Shown: one piece after another, positions 51,977 to 59,489 of the stretch
How positions within the stretch are numbered: the first letter of the stretch is position 1
Layout: each line of letters opens with the position of its first letter
NCBI RefSeq assembly: GCF_039544105.1
Contig: NZ_BAABLA010000109.1
Direction: 5' to 3' (one strand)
Length of the DNA stretch: 64,000 bases
Source: Haloechinothrix_A salitolerans
Lineage (GTDB): Bacteria > Actinomycetota > Actinomycetes > Mycobacteriales > Pseudonocardiaceae
The notes under the pieces: generated by a model
The model's database searches: none
What the model saw: the letters and a program-made list of their open reading frames with translations, nothing else
Told to the model about the DNA's origin: nothing
Translations under genes and position numbers: made by a program

Positions 51977-52419
51977 TGACCATCAAGATCCACCACCTGC
52001 GGCCTGCCCCCGGCGCCAAGAAGGACAAGATCCGCGTCGGTCGTGGTGAGGCCACCAAGGGCAAGACCGCTGGCCGCGGTACGAAGGGTACGAAGGCGCG
52101 CAAGCAGGTGCCAGCCGGTTTCGAGGGCGGGCAGATGCCCATCCAGATGCGGCTTCCGAAGCTGCGCGGCTTCAAGAACCGCTTCCGCGTGGAGTACCAG
52201 CCGGTCAACGTCGGTGACATCGCCCGTGTCTTCGCGGACGGTGGCGACGTCTCCGCCGATGCGCTGGCCGAGAAGGGCCTCGTCCGCAAGGGCAAGCTCG
52301 TCAAGGTGCTCGGCAACGGCGACGTCGGCGGCGTGAAGCTGAACGTCACCGCGGACGCGTTCTCGAAGAGCGCGAAGGAGAAGCTCGAAGCGGCTGGTGG
52401 CTCCGCTACCACCCGCTGA
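51976..52419 (+). CDS. rplO: 50S ribosomal protein L15
   Basis: A 147-residue L15 (IKIHHLRPAPGAKKDKIRVGRG; GFEGGQMPIQMRLPKLRGF). It is a late assembly protein and the last gene of the unbroken S10-spc run. A terminator separates it from secY. Confidence 0.97.
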   Translation: MTIKIHHLRPAPGAKKDKIRVGRGEATKGKTAGRGTKGTKARKQVPAGFEGGQMPIQMRLPKLRGFKNRFRVEYQPVNVGDIARVFADGGDVSADALAEKGLVRKGKLVKVLGNGDVGGVKLNVTADAFSKSAKEKLEAAGGSATTR

Positions 52420-52434
52420 GCAGCTCGGACGATG

Positions 52435-52473
52435 AGCCCCTGGTTGTGACCTCCCGCCACAACCGGGGGCTTT
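52435..52473 (+). terminator. intrinsic terminator after rplO
   Basis: A 14-bp stem beginning GCCCC-T-GGTTGTG with its complement, loop ACCTCCCGC, then CTTTCG. Confidence 0.85.
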
Positions 52474-52683
52474 CGTCGTCAGATCCGGCGCGTTGTCCCA
52501 GAAGTTCCGCCCTGGGCTGCTAGGCGGCGACGCCTTGCTGTTAGGCTCGCGAGAGTCTTCGGGGCACCCTGTGTTCCGAAGCGCCGCTGGCTGCCCGTCA
52601 GTGACTACCGTTACCCGCCGACGCGACGTCGGCCAAGCCGATCGCCGGTACACCAACCGGCGATGCGACAGGAGGTCCCCCGC

Positions 52684-54003
52684 GTGCTCAGCGTCATCCG
52701 CTCGGCTCTCGCGACGCCAGACCTGCGCAAGAAGATCCTGTTCACCCTTTTCATCGTGGTGGTCTACCGGATCGGTGCCGTTACTCCAGCTCCCGGCGTT
52801 TCGTACGAGAACGTACAAGCATGTGGTGAGCAGCTCGGCGACTCTGGCGCGCAGGGGGTCTACAGCCTGCTGAATCTTTTCAGCGGGGGCGCGCTCCTCC
52901 AATTGTCGGTCTTCGCGACCGGCATCATGCCGTACATTACCGCGAGCATCATCATTCAGCTGCTCACCGTGGTGATTCCCCGGTTCGAGGAGCTGAAGAA
53001 GGAAGGGCAGTCAGGACAGGGCAAGCTCACTCAGTACACCCGGTACCTCACCATCGCGCTGGCGGTGCTTCAGGCAACTGGTGTGGTGGCGCTCGCCGCG
53101 CGTGGCGGCATGTTCCAGGGTTGTGACCGCGAGGTCATCCCGGACGACAGCATCGTAGGGACCGCCCTGATCGTGCTGACGATGGCCGCGGGCACCGCCG
53201 TCATGATGTGGATGGGTGAGCTCATCACCGAGCGCGGCATCGGCAACGGCATGTCGATGCTGATCTTCCTGAACATCGCGGCGCGTATCCCGATCGAGGG
53301 CAAACAGATCCTCGACCAGCGTGGTGGCGCGGTGTTCACCGTGGTCTGCGTGTTCGCCATCGCGATCATCGCCAGCGTTGTGTTCGTCGAGCAGGGCCAG
53401 CGCCGTATCCCGGTGCAGTACGCCAAGCGCATGGTTGGCCGCAGGATGTACGGCGGGACGTCGACCTACTTGCCGATCAAGGTCAACCAGGCCGGTGTCA
53501 TCCCGGTCATCTTCGCCTCGTCGCTGCTCTACCTGCCTGACCTCGTCGGCAGGCTCGTCGGTGACCCGACCGATGCCAGCTCCTGGTTCCAGCAGTTCCT
53601 GCAAACCCACGTGGTGAACCAGTCGAGTCCGATCCACATCGCGGGTTACTTCCTGCTGATCATCTTCTTCACGTACTTCTACATCTCGATCACGTTCAAC
53701 GTCGACGAGCGTGCCGAGGACATGAAGAAGTACGGCGGATTCATCCCCGGTATCCGTCCGGGGCGGCCTACCGCCGAGTATCTGCACTACGTGCTCGGCA
53801 GGATCACCCTGCCCGGCTCGTTCTACCTCGGCACGGTCGCTGTGCTTCCGAACTTCTTCCTCTCCGTGACCCAGGAGGGCGCTAACCAGAACTTCCCGTT
53901 CGGTGGAACCGCCGTCCTGATCATGGTGGGTGTCGGTCTGGACACTATGAAGCAGATCGAAAGCCAGCTCATGCAGCGCAACTATGAAGGGTTCCTCCGA
54001 TGA
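52684..54003 (+). CDS. secY: preprotein translocase channel SecY
   Basis: 439 residues from GTG 52684, directly after AGGAGGTCCCCCGC; an in-frame ATG 7 codons upstream contains the ribosome site itself and is rejected. The core ALATPDLRKKILFTL begins the first cytoplasmic helix. Ten membrane helices and the C5 loop (GFIPGIRPGRPTAEYL) are present. It forms the SecYEG channel with the SecE encoded at 11.2 kb. It overlaps adk by ATGA. Confidence 0.97.
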   Translation: MLSVIRSALATPDLRKKILFTLFIVVVYRIGAVTPAPGVSYENVQACGEQLGDSGAQGVYSLLNLFSGGALLQLSVFATGIMPYITASIIIQLLTVVIPRFEELKKEGQSGQGKLTQYTRYLTIALAVLQATGVVALAARGGMFQGCDREVIPDDSIVGTALIVLTMAAGTAVMMWMGELITERGIGNGMSMLIFLNIAARIPIEGKQILDQRGGAVFTVVCVFAIAIIASVVFVEQGQRRIPVQYAKRMVGRRMYGGTSTYLPIKVNQAGVIPVIFASSLLYLPDLVGRLVGDPTDASSWFQQFLQTHVVNQSSPIHIAGYFLLIIFFTYFYISITFNVDERAEDMKKYGGFIPGIRPGRPTAEYLHYVLGRITLPGSFYLGTVAVLPNFFLSVTQEGANQNFPFGGTAVLIMVGVGLDTMKQIESQLMQRNYEGFLR

Positions 54004-54551
54004 CACGTGTTGTTCTTGTTGGCCCACCGGGCGCGGGCAAGGGCACCCAGGCGGGTGTACTCGCTGGCAAGCTCGGCGTGCCGCACATCTCGACGGGGGA
54101 TCTTTTCCGGGGCCACATCTCGCGGCAGACGCCGCTTGGTGCTGAGGTGCAGAGTTACCTTGACTCCGGCAAGCTCGTGCCGGACTCGGTCACCAACGAG
54201 ATGGTTCGGGAGCGGCTCTCCGAGGAGGACGCGGCGAACGGCTTTCTCCTTGACGGCTTCCCGCGTAACACCGCGCAGGCGGACGTGCTCGGCGAGATCC
54301 TCGCCGAGCAGGGCCACGAGATCGACGCCGTCATCGAGCTCAGGGTCGATGAGGACGAGTTGGTCCGTAGGCTGCTCGACCGAGGCAGGGCGGACGACAC
54401 CGAGGACGTCATCCGGCACCGGCAGGCCGTCTATCGGGAGGAGACGGCGCCGCTGCTCGACTACTACGCCGACCGGCTCATCCCGGTCGACGGCGTGGGC
54501 GAGGTCGATGAGGTCTCCGCGCGCGCATTGGATGCGCTGAACGCCCGGTGA
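54000..54551 (+). CDS. adk: adenylate kinase
   Basis: A 183-residue short-LID adenylate kinase. The P-loop is GPPGAGKGT (8-16); STGDLFR, LLDGFPRN and the LID arginine region DRGRADDTEDVIRHR follow. It equilibrates ATP, ADP and AMP. Coupled to secY (ATGA) and map (GTGA). Confidence 0.97.
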   Translation: MTRVVLVGPPGAGKGTQAGVLAGKLGVPHISTGDLFRGHISRQTPLGAEVQSYLDSGKLVPDSVTNEMVRERLSEEDAANGFLLDGFPRNTAQADVLGEILAEQGHEIDAVIELRVDEDELVRRLLDRGRADDTEDVIRHRQAVYREETAPLLDYYADRLIPVDGVGEVDEVSARALDALNAR

Positions 54552-55366
54552 CAGGGCGACTGTCGACGCTGATGCGGTCGTTTCGGGTGACGTCGTCGAT
54601 CGAGCTCAAGTCGGCGGGCGAATTGGAGGCGATGCGCGCCGCTGGGATCGTGGTGGCGAACACCCTCGCCGCCGTCACCGAGGCCGCCAAGCCGGGTGTC
54701 AGCACTGGTGAGTTGGACGCACTCGCCGAGGCCACGATCCGCGACGCTGGTGCCGTTCCATCCTTCAAGGGCTATCACGGCTTTCCGGCTTCGGTGTGCG
54801 CATCGGTGAACGAGCAGGTCGTGCACGGTATCCCGTCGACGAAGCAGGTGCTCTCCGATGGCGACCTGCTATCGGTTGACTGCGGCGCGATTCTGGAGGG
54901 CTGGCATGGCGACTCCGCCGTGACCATCGCTGTCGGCGACGTCGCCGAGGCCGACCGCAAGCTGTCCGAGGCCACGCGCGAAGCCATGAAGGCTGGGATC
55001 GACGCCGTCCGGCCAGGTGGCAGGCTTACCGATATCTCGCACGCCGTTGAGACCGCCGCCGACGCGGCGTCCGTGCGCGACGGTGTCGAGTACGGCCTGA
55101 TTACCACCTACGGTGGCCACGGCATCGGCACGTCGATGCATATGGATCCGTTCCTGCCGAACGCCGGGAAACCGGGCAAAGGCCCACGACTGCGTCCCGG
55201 CATGGCGCTGGCCATCGAGCCGATGTTGACCGGTGGCACTGACGACACCATCGAGCTGGACGACGGCTGGACCGTCGTCACCGCTGACGGCTCCCGCGCG
55301 GCGCACTGGGAGCACACCGTCGCGATCACCGATGACGGCGTCTGGATCCTGACCGCCCCCGAGTAG
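54548..55366 (+). CDS. map: type I methionine aminopeptidase
   Basis: 272 residues from a GTG overlapping the adk stop. The metal ligands are in SVDCGAILEGWHGDSAV (two Asp), GGHGIG (His), AIEPM (Glu) and WEHTVAI (Glu). It removes the initiator Met from new proteins. The N-terminus may begin some codons later, at SSIELKSAGELEAMR. Confidence 0.93.
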   Translation: MTGRLSTLMRSFRVTSSIELKSAGELEAMRAAGIVVANTLAAVTEAAKPGVSTGELDALAEATIRDAGAVPSFKGYHGFPASVCASVNEQVVHGIPSTKQVLSDGDLLSVDCGAILEGWHGDSAVTIAVGDVAEADRKLSEATREAMKAGIDAVRPGGRLTDISHAVETAADAASVRDGVEYGLITTYGGHGIGTSMHMDPFLPNAGKPGKGPRLRPGMALAIEPMLTGGTDDTIELDDGWTVVTADGSRAAHWEHTVAITDDGVWILTAPE

Positions 55367-55791
55367 GCGCCCGCCCGGATGCCGCCCGACTCGCGCCTGG
55401 CGTCCGTCGTCGCCCAGCCACGCCGTCCGGCCCGCTACCACCACCTGGTCTCGCTGTCGTCCCTCAGTTCCGAAGTTGATCTGAAGACGCTGCGGTTGTC
55501 ATAGCGACCACAACGCCTTCAGATCAGCATGGCGTTGACGAATGGTGGCTTGCTTGCGCCTGTTGTGCCGGTTTTGTCTGGTACGGCGAGCGGACTGCTG
55601 CGTGGGGCCGGGCACAGCAAACGCGACCGCGCTGTGGGCGAGTGGCAGCATGCGGCCCGGCCAACCGGCCCACTCCGCCGCAAACGATTCCCGACTTTCG
55701 GTGCTACAGCGTCGAACTCCCACACGCTTAGCGTGCACTCGAAACCGTCAAGAACTCCCAACCCTGCGAGGCGGTTTCGGAGGGAGAGGTC
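55367..55791. other. intergenic region map / trypsin-like protease
   Basis: About 425 bp. A large hairpin lies at 55476-55527, listed separately. The stretch 55528-55780 is open in several frames but shows no recognisable protein. I see no clear promoter, although the protease gene has a GGGAGAGG ribosome site at its 3' end. Confidence 0.45.
55476..55527 (+). terminator. long hairpin, probable terminator of the secY operon
   Basis: TTGATCTGAAG (55476-55486) pairs with CTTCAGATCAG (55517-55527), and an inner GTTGT/ACAAC stem lies at 55495-55499/55510-55514. There is no T-run. An outer stem of this AT content is unlike the GC-rich terminators elsewhere in the window, so an operator or mobile-element remnant is also possible. 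Confidence 0.4.
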
Positions 55792-56739
55792 ATGAAACGA
55801 CCACTGGTCAGGTCCCTGCTGGTAGGTGCCACGATGCTCGGTGGCTCCGTCGCGGTCGCGGTGACACCCGCCGCTGCCGAGGCCGCGCCAGCCGCCCAGT
55901 CTGACGCCATCGTGTCGCAGTCGGCCGCGACAACGAAGGGCGAGCAGAACCGCATCGAGTCCTACTGGACCGACGACCGGATGGAAGACGCCGTACCAGC
56001 CGAAACCCGGTTCGGTAAGCGGCCGAAGGACCACCAGGGCCCTGACGACTGCCGTGGCAACGGTAGGTGGGCCTGCGAGGACGAGCAGGACTCCACCGCC
56101 ACCCAGGAGGAGCCGCAGCCGGAGCTGGGCAAGGTGTTCTTCACCCTGAGCGGCACCGACTACGTCTGTTCCGGCACGGCCACCAGCAGTAGCAACGGTG
56201 ACGTGGTAACCACTGCCGGTCACTGCCTGAACGAGGGTCCGGGCGACTTCGCGACCAACTTCGCGTTCGTGCCCGCCTACGAGAACGGCGCGGAGCCGTA
56301 CGGTAAGTGGACGGCGGAGCAGCTGTTCACCACGGAGCAGTGGGCCAACTCCGGTGACTTCGAGTACGACGCCGGGTTCGCGGTGATGAACGAGAACGCC
56401 AGCGGTCAGAGCCTGACCGACGTCGTCGGCTCTTACCCGATTGCGTTCAACCTGAGCCGGGGTCTCGACTACAAGTCGTACGGCTACCCGGCGGCGTCGC
56501 CGTTCGACGGCGAGACGCTGTGGTCCTGCACCGGCACAGCCACGGATGACCCGAACGGCTCGAGCACTCAGGGTATCCCGTGCGAGATGACCGGTGGCTC
56601 GTCTGGCGGCGGCTGGATTACCGGCGGTCAGCTCAACTCGGTGAACAGCTACAAGTACCGAGGTGACTCGTCCACCATGTATGGGCCGTATTTCGGCAGC
56701 ACGGTCCAGTCGGTGTACCAGACGGCGTCGACCGCCTAG
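55792..56739 (+). CDS. secreted trypsin-like serine protease (S1 family)
   Basis: A 315-residue exported protease: signal peptide about 1-32, a pro-region or linker about 33-110 (Gln/Glu/Asp-rich), then a chymotrypsin-fold domain. The catalytic triad is His144 (TTAGHC), Asp193 (YDAGFAV) and Ser271 (GGSSGGGW). Cysteines at the His loop and elsewhere could form disulfides. Its closest general type is the glutamyl endopeptidase/V8-like group of actinobacterial secreted proteases. It stands alone between the secY operon and infA and has its own terminator. Confidence 0.88.
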   Translation: MKRPLVRSLLVGATMLGGSVAVAVTPAAAEAAPAAQSDAIVSQSAATTKGEQNRIESYWTDDRMEDAVPAETRFGKRPKDHQGPDDCRGNGRWACEDEQDSTATQEEPQPELGKVFFTLSGTDYVCSGTATSSSNGDVVTTAGHCLNEGPGDFATNFAFVPAYENGAEPYGKWTAEQLFTTEQWANSGDFEYDAGFAVMNENASGQSLTDVVGSYPIAFNLSRGLDYKSYGYPAASPFDGETLWSCTGTATDDPNGSSTQGIPCEMTGGSSGGGWITGGQLNSVNSYKYRGDSSTMYGPYFGSTVQSVYQTASTA

Positions 56740-57066
56740 GTCGCATCGCGATCGGCCGAGGCCGATCCGGCACAGCTCCCCTGAACTCCGCCCGCGGTGA
56801 CCGGCCGTGGGCGGAGTTCGCTGTGAGCTGACGCATCAGAGTGAACCCCAGTTTCTTTGCCGAGGTCGGGGCCATTACACTTAAGGACTGGTGTGCGTAT
56901 CACGCCCGTCTCCGCTGCGCTGAAATAGCCCACGAGGTGCGGCGTGACTCGTCTGCCAGTGGCGGCTTGTGCCTGCTCGTCAGCAGGTCAGCCATCACAC
57001 CAGCAACCAGTGCTTGTGTAACACAGCAGGCACTCAGTGCTCAACCAATCACGAAACGCGGAGGAC
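56740..57066. other. infA promoter region
   Basis: About 330 bp: the terminator at 56783, then a -10-like TACACT at 56876-56881 with only a weak T-rich -35 (about 56853), which probably starts the infA transcript about 180 bp upstream of the gene. No ORF of note. Confidence 0.4.
56783..56819 (+). terminator. intrinsic terminator of the S1 protease gene
   Basis: A 15-bp stem, GAACTCCGCCCGCGG/CCGTGGGCGGAGTTC with one G-U pair, and a 7-nt loop, 44 bp after the stop. Confidence 0.78.
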
Positions 57067-57288
57067 ATGGCTAAGAAGGACGGGGCCATCGAGGTCGAAG
57101 GCCGCGTGATCGAGCCGCTCCCCAACGCGATGTTTCGCGTCGAGTTGGAGAACGGTCACAAGGTCCTTGCACATATCAGCGGCAAGATGCGGCAGCACTA
57201 CATCCGAATCCTGCCTGAGGACAGGGTCGTGGTGGAGCTCTCGCCTTACGACCTCTCCCGAGGCCGCATCGTCTACCGCTACAAGTGA
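57067..57288 (+). CDS. infA: translation initiation factor IF-1
   Basis: A 73-residue IF-1 (MAKKDGAIEVEGRVIEPLPN; OB fold with GKMRQHYIRILPEDRV). The ATG follows GGAGGAC. It occupies the 30S A site during initiation. It leads the infA-rpmJ-rpsM group. Confidence 0.97.
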   Translation: MAKKDGAIEVEGRVIEPLPNAMFRVELENGHKVLAHISGKMRQHYIRILPEDRVVVELSPYDLSRGRIVYRYK

Positions 57289-57357
57289 TCACGGTGAGCC
57301 CGAGGTGGTGACCGCCACCGAGGACCCACAACACCGCACGAGCAGGAGAACGAAGAC

Positions 57358-57471
57358 GTGAAGGTGCAACCGAGCGTCAAGAAGATCTGCGACAAGTGCA
57401 GGGTGATCCGCCGCCACGGCCGGATCATGGTGATCTGCGACAACCTGCGGCACAAGCAGCGGCAGGGTTGA
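57358..57471 (+). CDS. rpmJ: 50S ribosomal protein L36, zinc-binding type
   Basis: A 37-residue protein, MKVQPSVKKICDKCRVIRR at the N-terminus, from GTG 57358 after AGGAGA. The CDKC pair together with the later Cys and His (VICDNLRHKQRQG) forms the zinc site of the zinc-dependent L36 form. It lies 69 bp after infA. Confidence 0.96.
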   Translation: MKVQPSVKKICDKCRVIRRHGRIMVICDNLRHKQRQG

Positions 57472-57528
57472 TCACCGCCTGACAGTCGGTTGATCGGAGA
57501 CGACAACTACACCCTCTCCCCGCACCTG

Positions 57529-57622
57529 CCTCGGTCGCTCGACCGAGGTTCACCCCCGGACTTCAGGCCGGGGCCGGGACACCACGGGCGAAAGCCTGTG
57601 GCCGACGGCGAGTCGGTCCCGG
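57529..57622 (+). ncRNA. structured leader upstream of rpsM (two hairpins plus three-way junction)
   Basis: Four consecutive helices: CCTCGGTC/GACCGAGG (57529-57536/57541-57548, loop GCTC); CCCCGG/CCGGGG (57554-57559/57568-57573); then a three-way junction. Its base stem is CCGGGA/TCCCGG (57574-57579/57617-57622). Arm one is an 8-bp stem with a GAAA tetraloop (57582-57589/57594-57601). Arm two is CCGAC/GTCGG (57602-57606/57612-57616). Only two unpaired bases sit in the junction. All helices are perfect apart from one G-U. It ends 55 bp before rpsM and may be a regulatory leader of the alpha operon. Confidence 0.55.
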
Positions 57623-57677
57623 AATGGACGGGGAGCACACCTGAAGACACGACAGAATCGAAGGAGCAGACGCGCCA

Positions 57678-58052
57678 ATGGCACGACTCGCAGGCGTCGA
57701 CCTCCCCCGCGAAAAGCGGCTGGAGATCGCGCTGACCTATATCTACGGCATCGGCCGTACTCGCTCGCGAGACGTCGTCGCGGCGTTGGAGATGAACCCG
57801 GACATCCGGGTTCGCGACCTCAACGACGACGACATCGCGAAGCTGAGTCACTACATCGAGGAGAACTTCACGGTCGAGGGTGACCTCCGCCGCGAGGTGA
57901 ACGCCGACATCCGTCGCAAGATCGAGATCGGATGTTATGAGGGGCTGCGCTGGCGGCGCGGGCTTCCGGTGCGCGGACAGCGCACGAAGACCAACGCGCG
58001 CACGCGCAAGGGCCCGAAGAAGACCGTCGCAGGCAAGAAGAAGGCACGGTAA
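57678..58052 (+). CDS. rpsM: 30S ribosomal protein S13
   Basis: A 124-residue S13 (MARLAGVDLPREKRLEIALTYIYGIG; GLPVRGQRTKTNARTRKGP). It contacts P-site tRNA and bridges to L5. It is preceded by a 206-bp gap holding a structured RNA element. Confidence 0.97.
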   Translation: MARLAGVDLPREKRLEIALTYIYGIGRTRSRDVVAALEMNPDIRVRDLNDDDIAKLSHYIEENFTVEGDLRREVNADIRRKIEIGCYEGLRWRRGLPVRGQRTKTNARTRKGPKKTVAGKKKAR

Positions 58053-58054
58053 CC

Positions 58055-58240
58055 GTGGGCGTTCAAGGCAGGAAGGTCGTGCGCATGGCTCGCAGCCAGC
58101 GGCGCGGCACGTGTGTATCGGCTCGGGCGCTCTACGCGCGCCCCATGGCGTTGCGTCAGCTCTACACCGACGCGGGCACCGTGATCCGCAAGAGCCAGCA
58201 GGAAGCCGCCGCGGCAGCAGACCAAAAGAACTCGCGCTGA
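58055..58240 (+). CDS. possible small basic protein between rpsM and rpsK
   Basis: A 61-codon ORF from GTG 58055 (or 51 codons from ATG 58085, which has AGGAAGG upstream). It ends 19 bp before rpsK, filling an rpsM-rpsK gap of 207 bp that is longer than usual in actinobacteria. Third codon positions are about 80% G or C, similar to neighbouring genes. The product is basic (MARSQRRGTCVSARALYARP) with an Ala-rich helix-like end. I do not recognise it; it may be a real small gene or a chance ORF. Confidence 0.35.
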   Translation: MGVQGRKVVRMARSQRRGTCVSARALYARPMALRQLYTDAGTVIRKSQQEAAAAADQKNSR

Positions 58241-58259
58241 AACAGGAGTAACCTCAACG

Positions 58260-58661
58260 ATGCCACCCAAGGCACGCGCCGGGGCCAAGAAGGTCAGGCG
58301 CAAGGAGAAGAAGAATGTCGCGCATGGTCATGCGCACATCAAGAGCACCTTCAACAACACCATCGTCTCCATCACCGACCCGAACGGCGCGGTGATCTCG
58401 TGGGCCTCGTCCGGTCACGTCGGCTTCAAGGGCTCCCGTAAGTCCACGCCGTACGCCGCGCAGATGGCCGCTGAGAACGCCGCTCGCAAGGCGGCGGAGC
58501 ACGGTATGCGCAAGGTGGACGTGTTCGTCAAGGGCCCTGGCTCCGGCAGGGAAACGGCGATCCGTTCGCTGCAGGCGGCTGGCCTCGAGGTCGGCACGAT
58601 CCAGGACGTGACCCCGCAGCCGCACAACGGCTGCCGCCCGCCCAAGCGGCGCAGGGTCTGA
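58260..58661 (+). CDS. rpsK: 30S ribosomal protein S11
   Basis: A 133-residue S11 (HGHAHIKSTFNNTIVSITD; GPGSGRETAIRSLQAAGLEV; GCRPPKRRRV end). It lies on the 30S platform near the Shine-Dalgarno duplex. The start follows ACAGGAG. Confidence 0.97.
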   Translation: MPPKARAGAKKVRRKEKKNVAHGHAHIKSTFNNTIVSITDPNGAVISWASSGHVGFKGSRKSTPYAAQMAAENAARKAAEHGMRKVDVFVKGPGSGRETAIRSLQAAGLEVGTIQDVTPQPHNGCRPPKRRRV

Positions 58662-58686
58662 CGAGCGGGAACGGAGGAACAAGAGC

Positions 58687-59292
58687 ATGGCACGTTACAC
58701 CGGACCCGCGACTCGCAAGTCGCGTCGGCTGAAGGTCGACCTGATCGGCGGCGACAAGGCCTTCGAGCGTCGTCCCTACCCGCCGGGCCAGCACGGCCGT
58801 GGCCGGATCAAGGAGAGCGAGTACCTGCTCCAGCTGCAGGAGAAGCAGAAGGCGCGCTACACCTATGGTGTGCTGGAGCGCCAGTTCCGCCGCTACTACG
58901 AGGAAGCCGTGAAGCGGCAGGGCAAGACGGGTGAGAACCTGCTGCAGATCCTCGAGTCGCGGCTGGACAACGTCGTGTACCGCGCTGGCATCGCCCGCAC
59001 ACGCAGGCAGGCGCGGCAGCTGGTTAGCCATGGCCACTTCCTTGTCAACGGCAAGAAGGTCAACATCCCCAGCTACCGGGTTAGCAAGTTCGACATCATC
59101 GACATCAAGCCGAAGTCGATGAACATGCTGCCGTTTGTCGCGGCGAAGGAGTCCTTCGGTGACCGGCCGATCCCTGGCTGGCTCCAGGTCGTCCCGTCGT
59201 CGCTGCGGGTGCTGGTGCACCAGCTCCCCGAGCGCGCGCAGATCGACGTCCCTGTCCAGGAACAGCTGATCGTCGAGCTCTACTCCAAGTAG
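58687..59292 (+). CDS. rpsD: 30S ribosomal protein S4
   Basis: A 201-residue S4 (MARYTGPATRKSRRLKVDL; RLDNVVYRAGIARTRRQARQLVSHGHF is the S4 RNA-binding domain). It has no N-terminal zinc cysteines. In E. coli S4 represses the alpha operon; whether it does so here through the rpsM leader is open. Confidence 0.97.
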   Translation: MARYTGPATRKSRRLKVDLIGGDKAFERRPYPPGQHGRGRIKESEYLLQLQEKQKARYTYGVLERQFRRYYEEAVKRQGKTGENLLQILESRLDNVVYRAGIARTRRQARQLVSHGHFLVNGKKVNIPSYRVSKFDIIDIKPKSMNMLPFVAAKESFGDRPIPGWLQVVPSSLRVLVHQLPERAQIDVPVQEQLIVELYSK

Positions 59293-59294
59293 CA

Positions 59295-59436
59295 CGCGGG
59301 GGGCGAGCCCCCCGCGATCCCCCCAACGGCTGGGCGCGTTTGGTGGGAGGGCGACTGTTCGCCCACCGACCGCCTGGCCCGGTGGGTGCAGTACCCGCCT
59401 TTGGCGGGTGAAGACCCCGAGGCGGAGCCTCGGGGT
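59295..59436 (+). other. four tandem hairpins between rpsD and rpoA
   Basis: Within 142 nt there are four near-perfect stems: CGCGGGGGGC/GCCCCCCGCG (59295-59316), GGGCGA/TCGCCC (59349-59364), ACCCGCC/GGCGGGT (59393-59409) and ACCCCGAGGC/GCCTCGGGGT (59414-59436). There are no T-runs. They probably fold in the rpsD-rpoA mRNA and could act in processing, attenuation or setting relative expression. Confidence 0.55.
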
Positions 59437-59489
59437 ACAAAGAAACCCGGCGTCAAATAGCGGGCGTCGGCAGGAAAGGAAGATTGACA

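Noticed and set aside
51064..52902. 612-codon reverse-strand ORF across rpsE-secY
   Set aside because: It runs antisense through four well-supported ribosomal protein genes and a terminator.
55528..55790. insertion-sequence remnant downstream of map
   Set aside because: The stretch is Arg-rich in reverse frames and flanked by a hairpin, but no transposase motif, terminal repeat pair or target duplication could be found.
57574..57622. known riboswitch upstream of rpsM
   Set aside because: The conserved cores of the TPP, SAM, glycine, fluoride and cobalamin classes, as I remember them, are not present.
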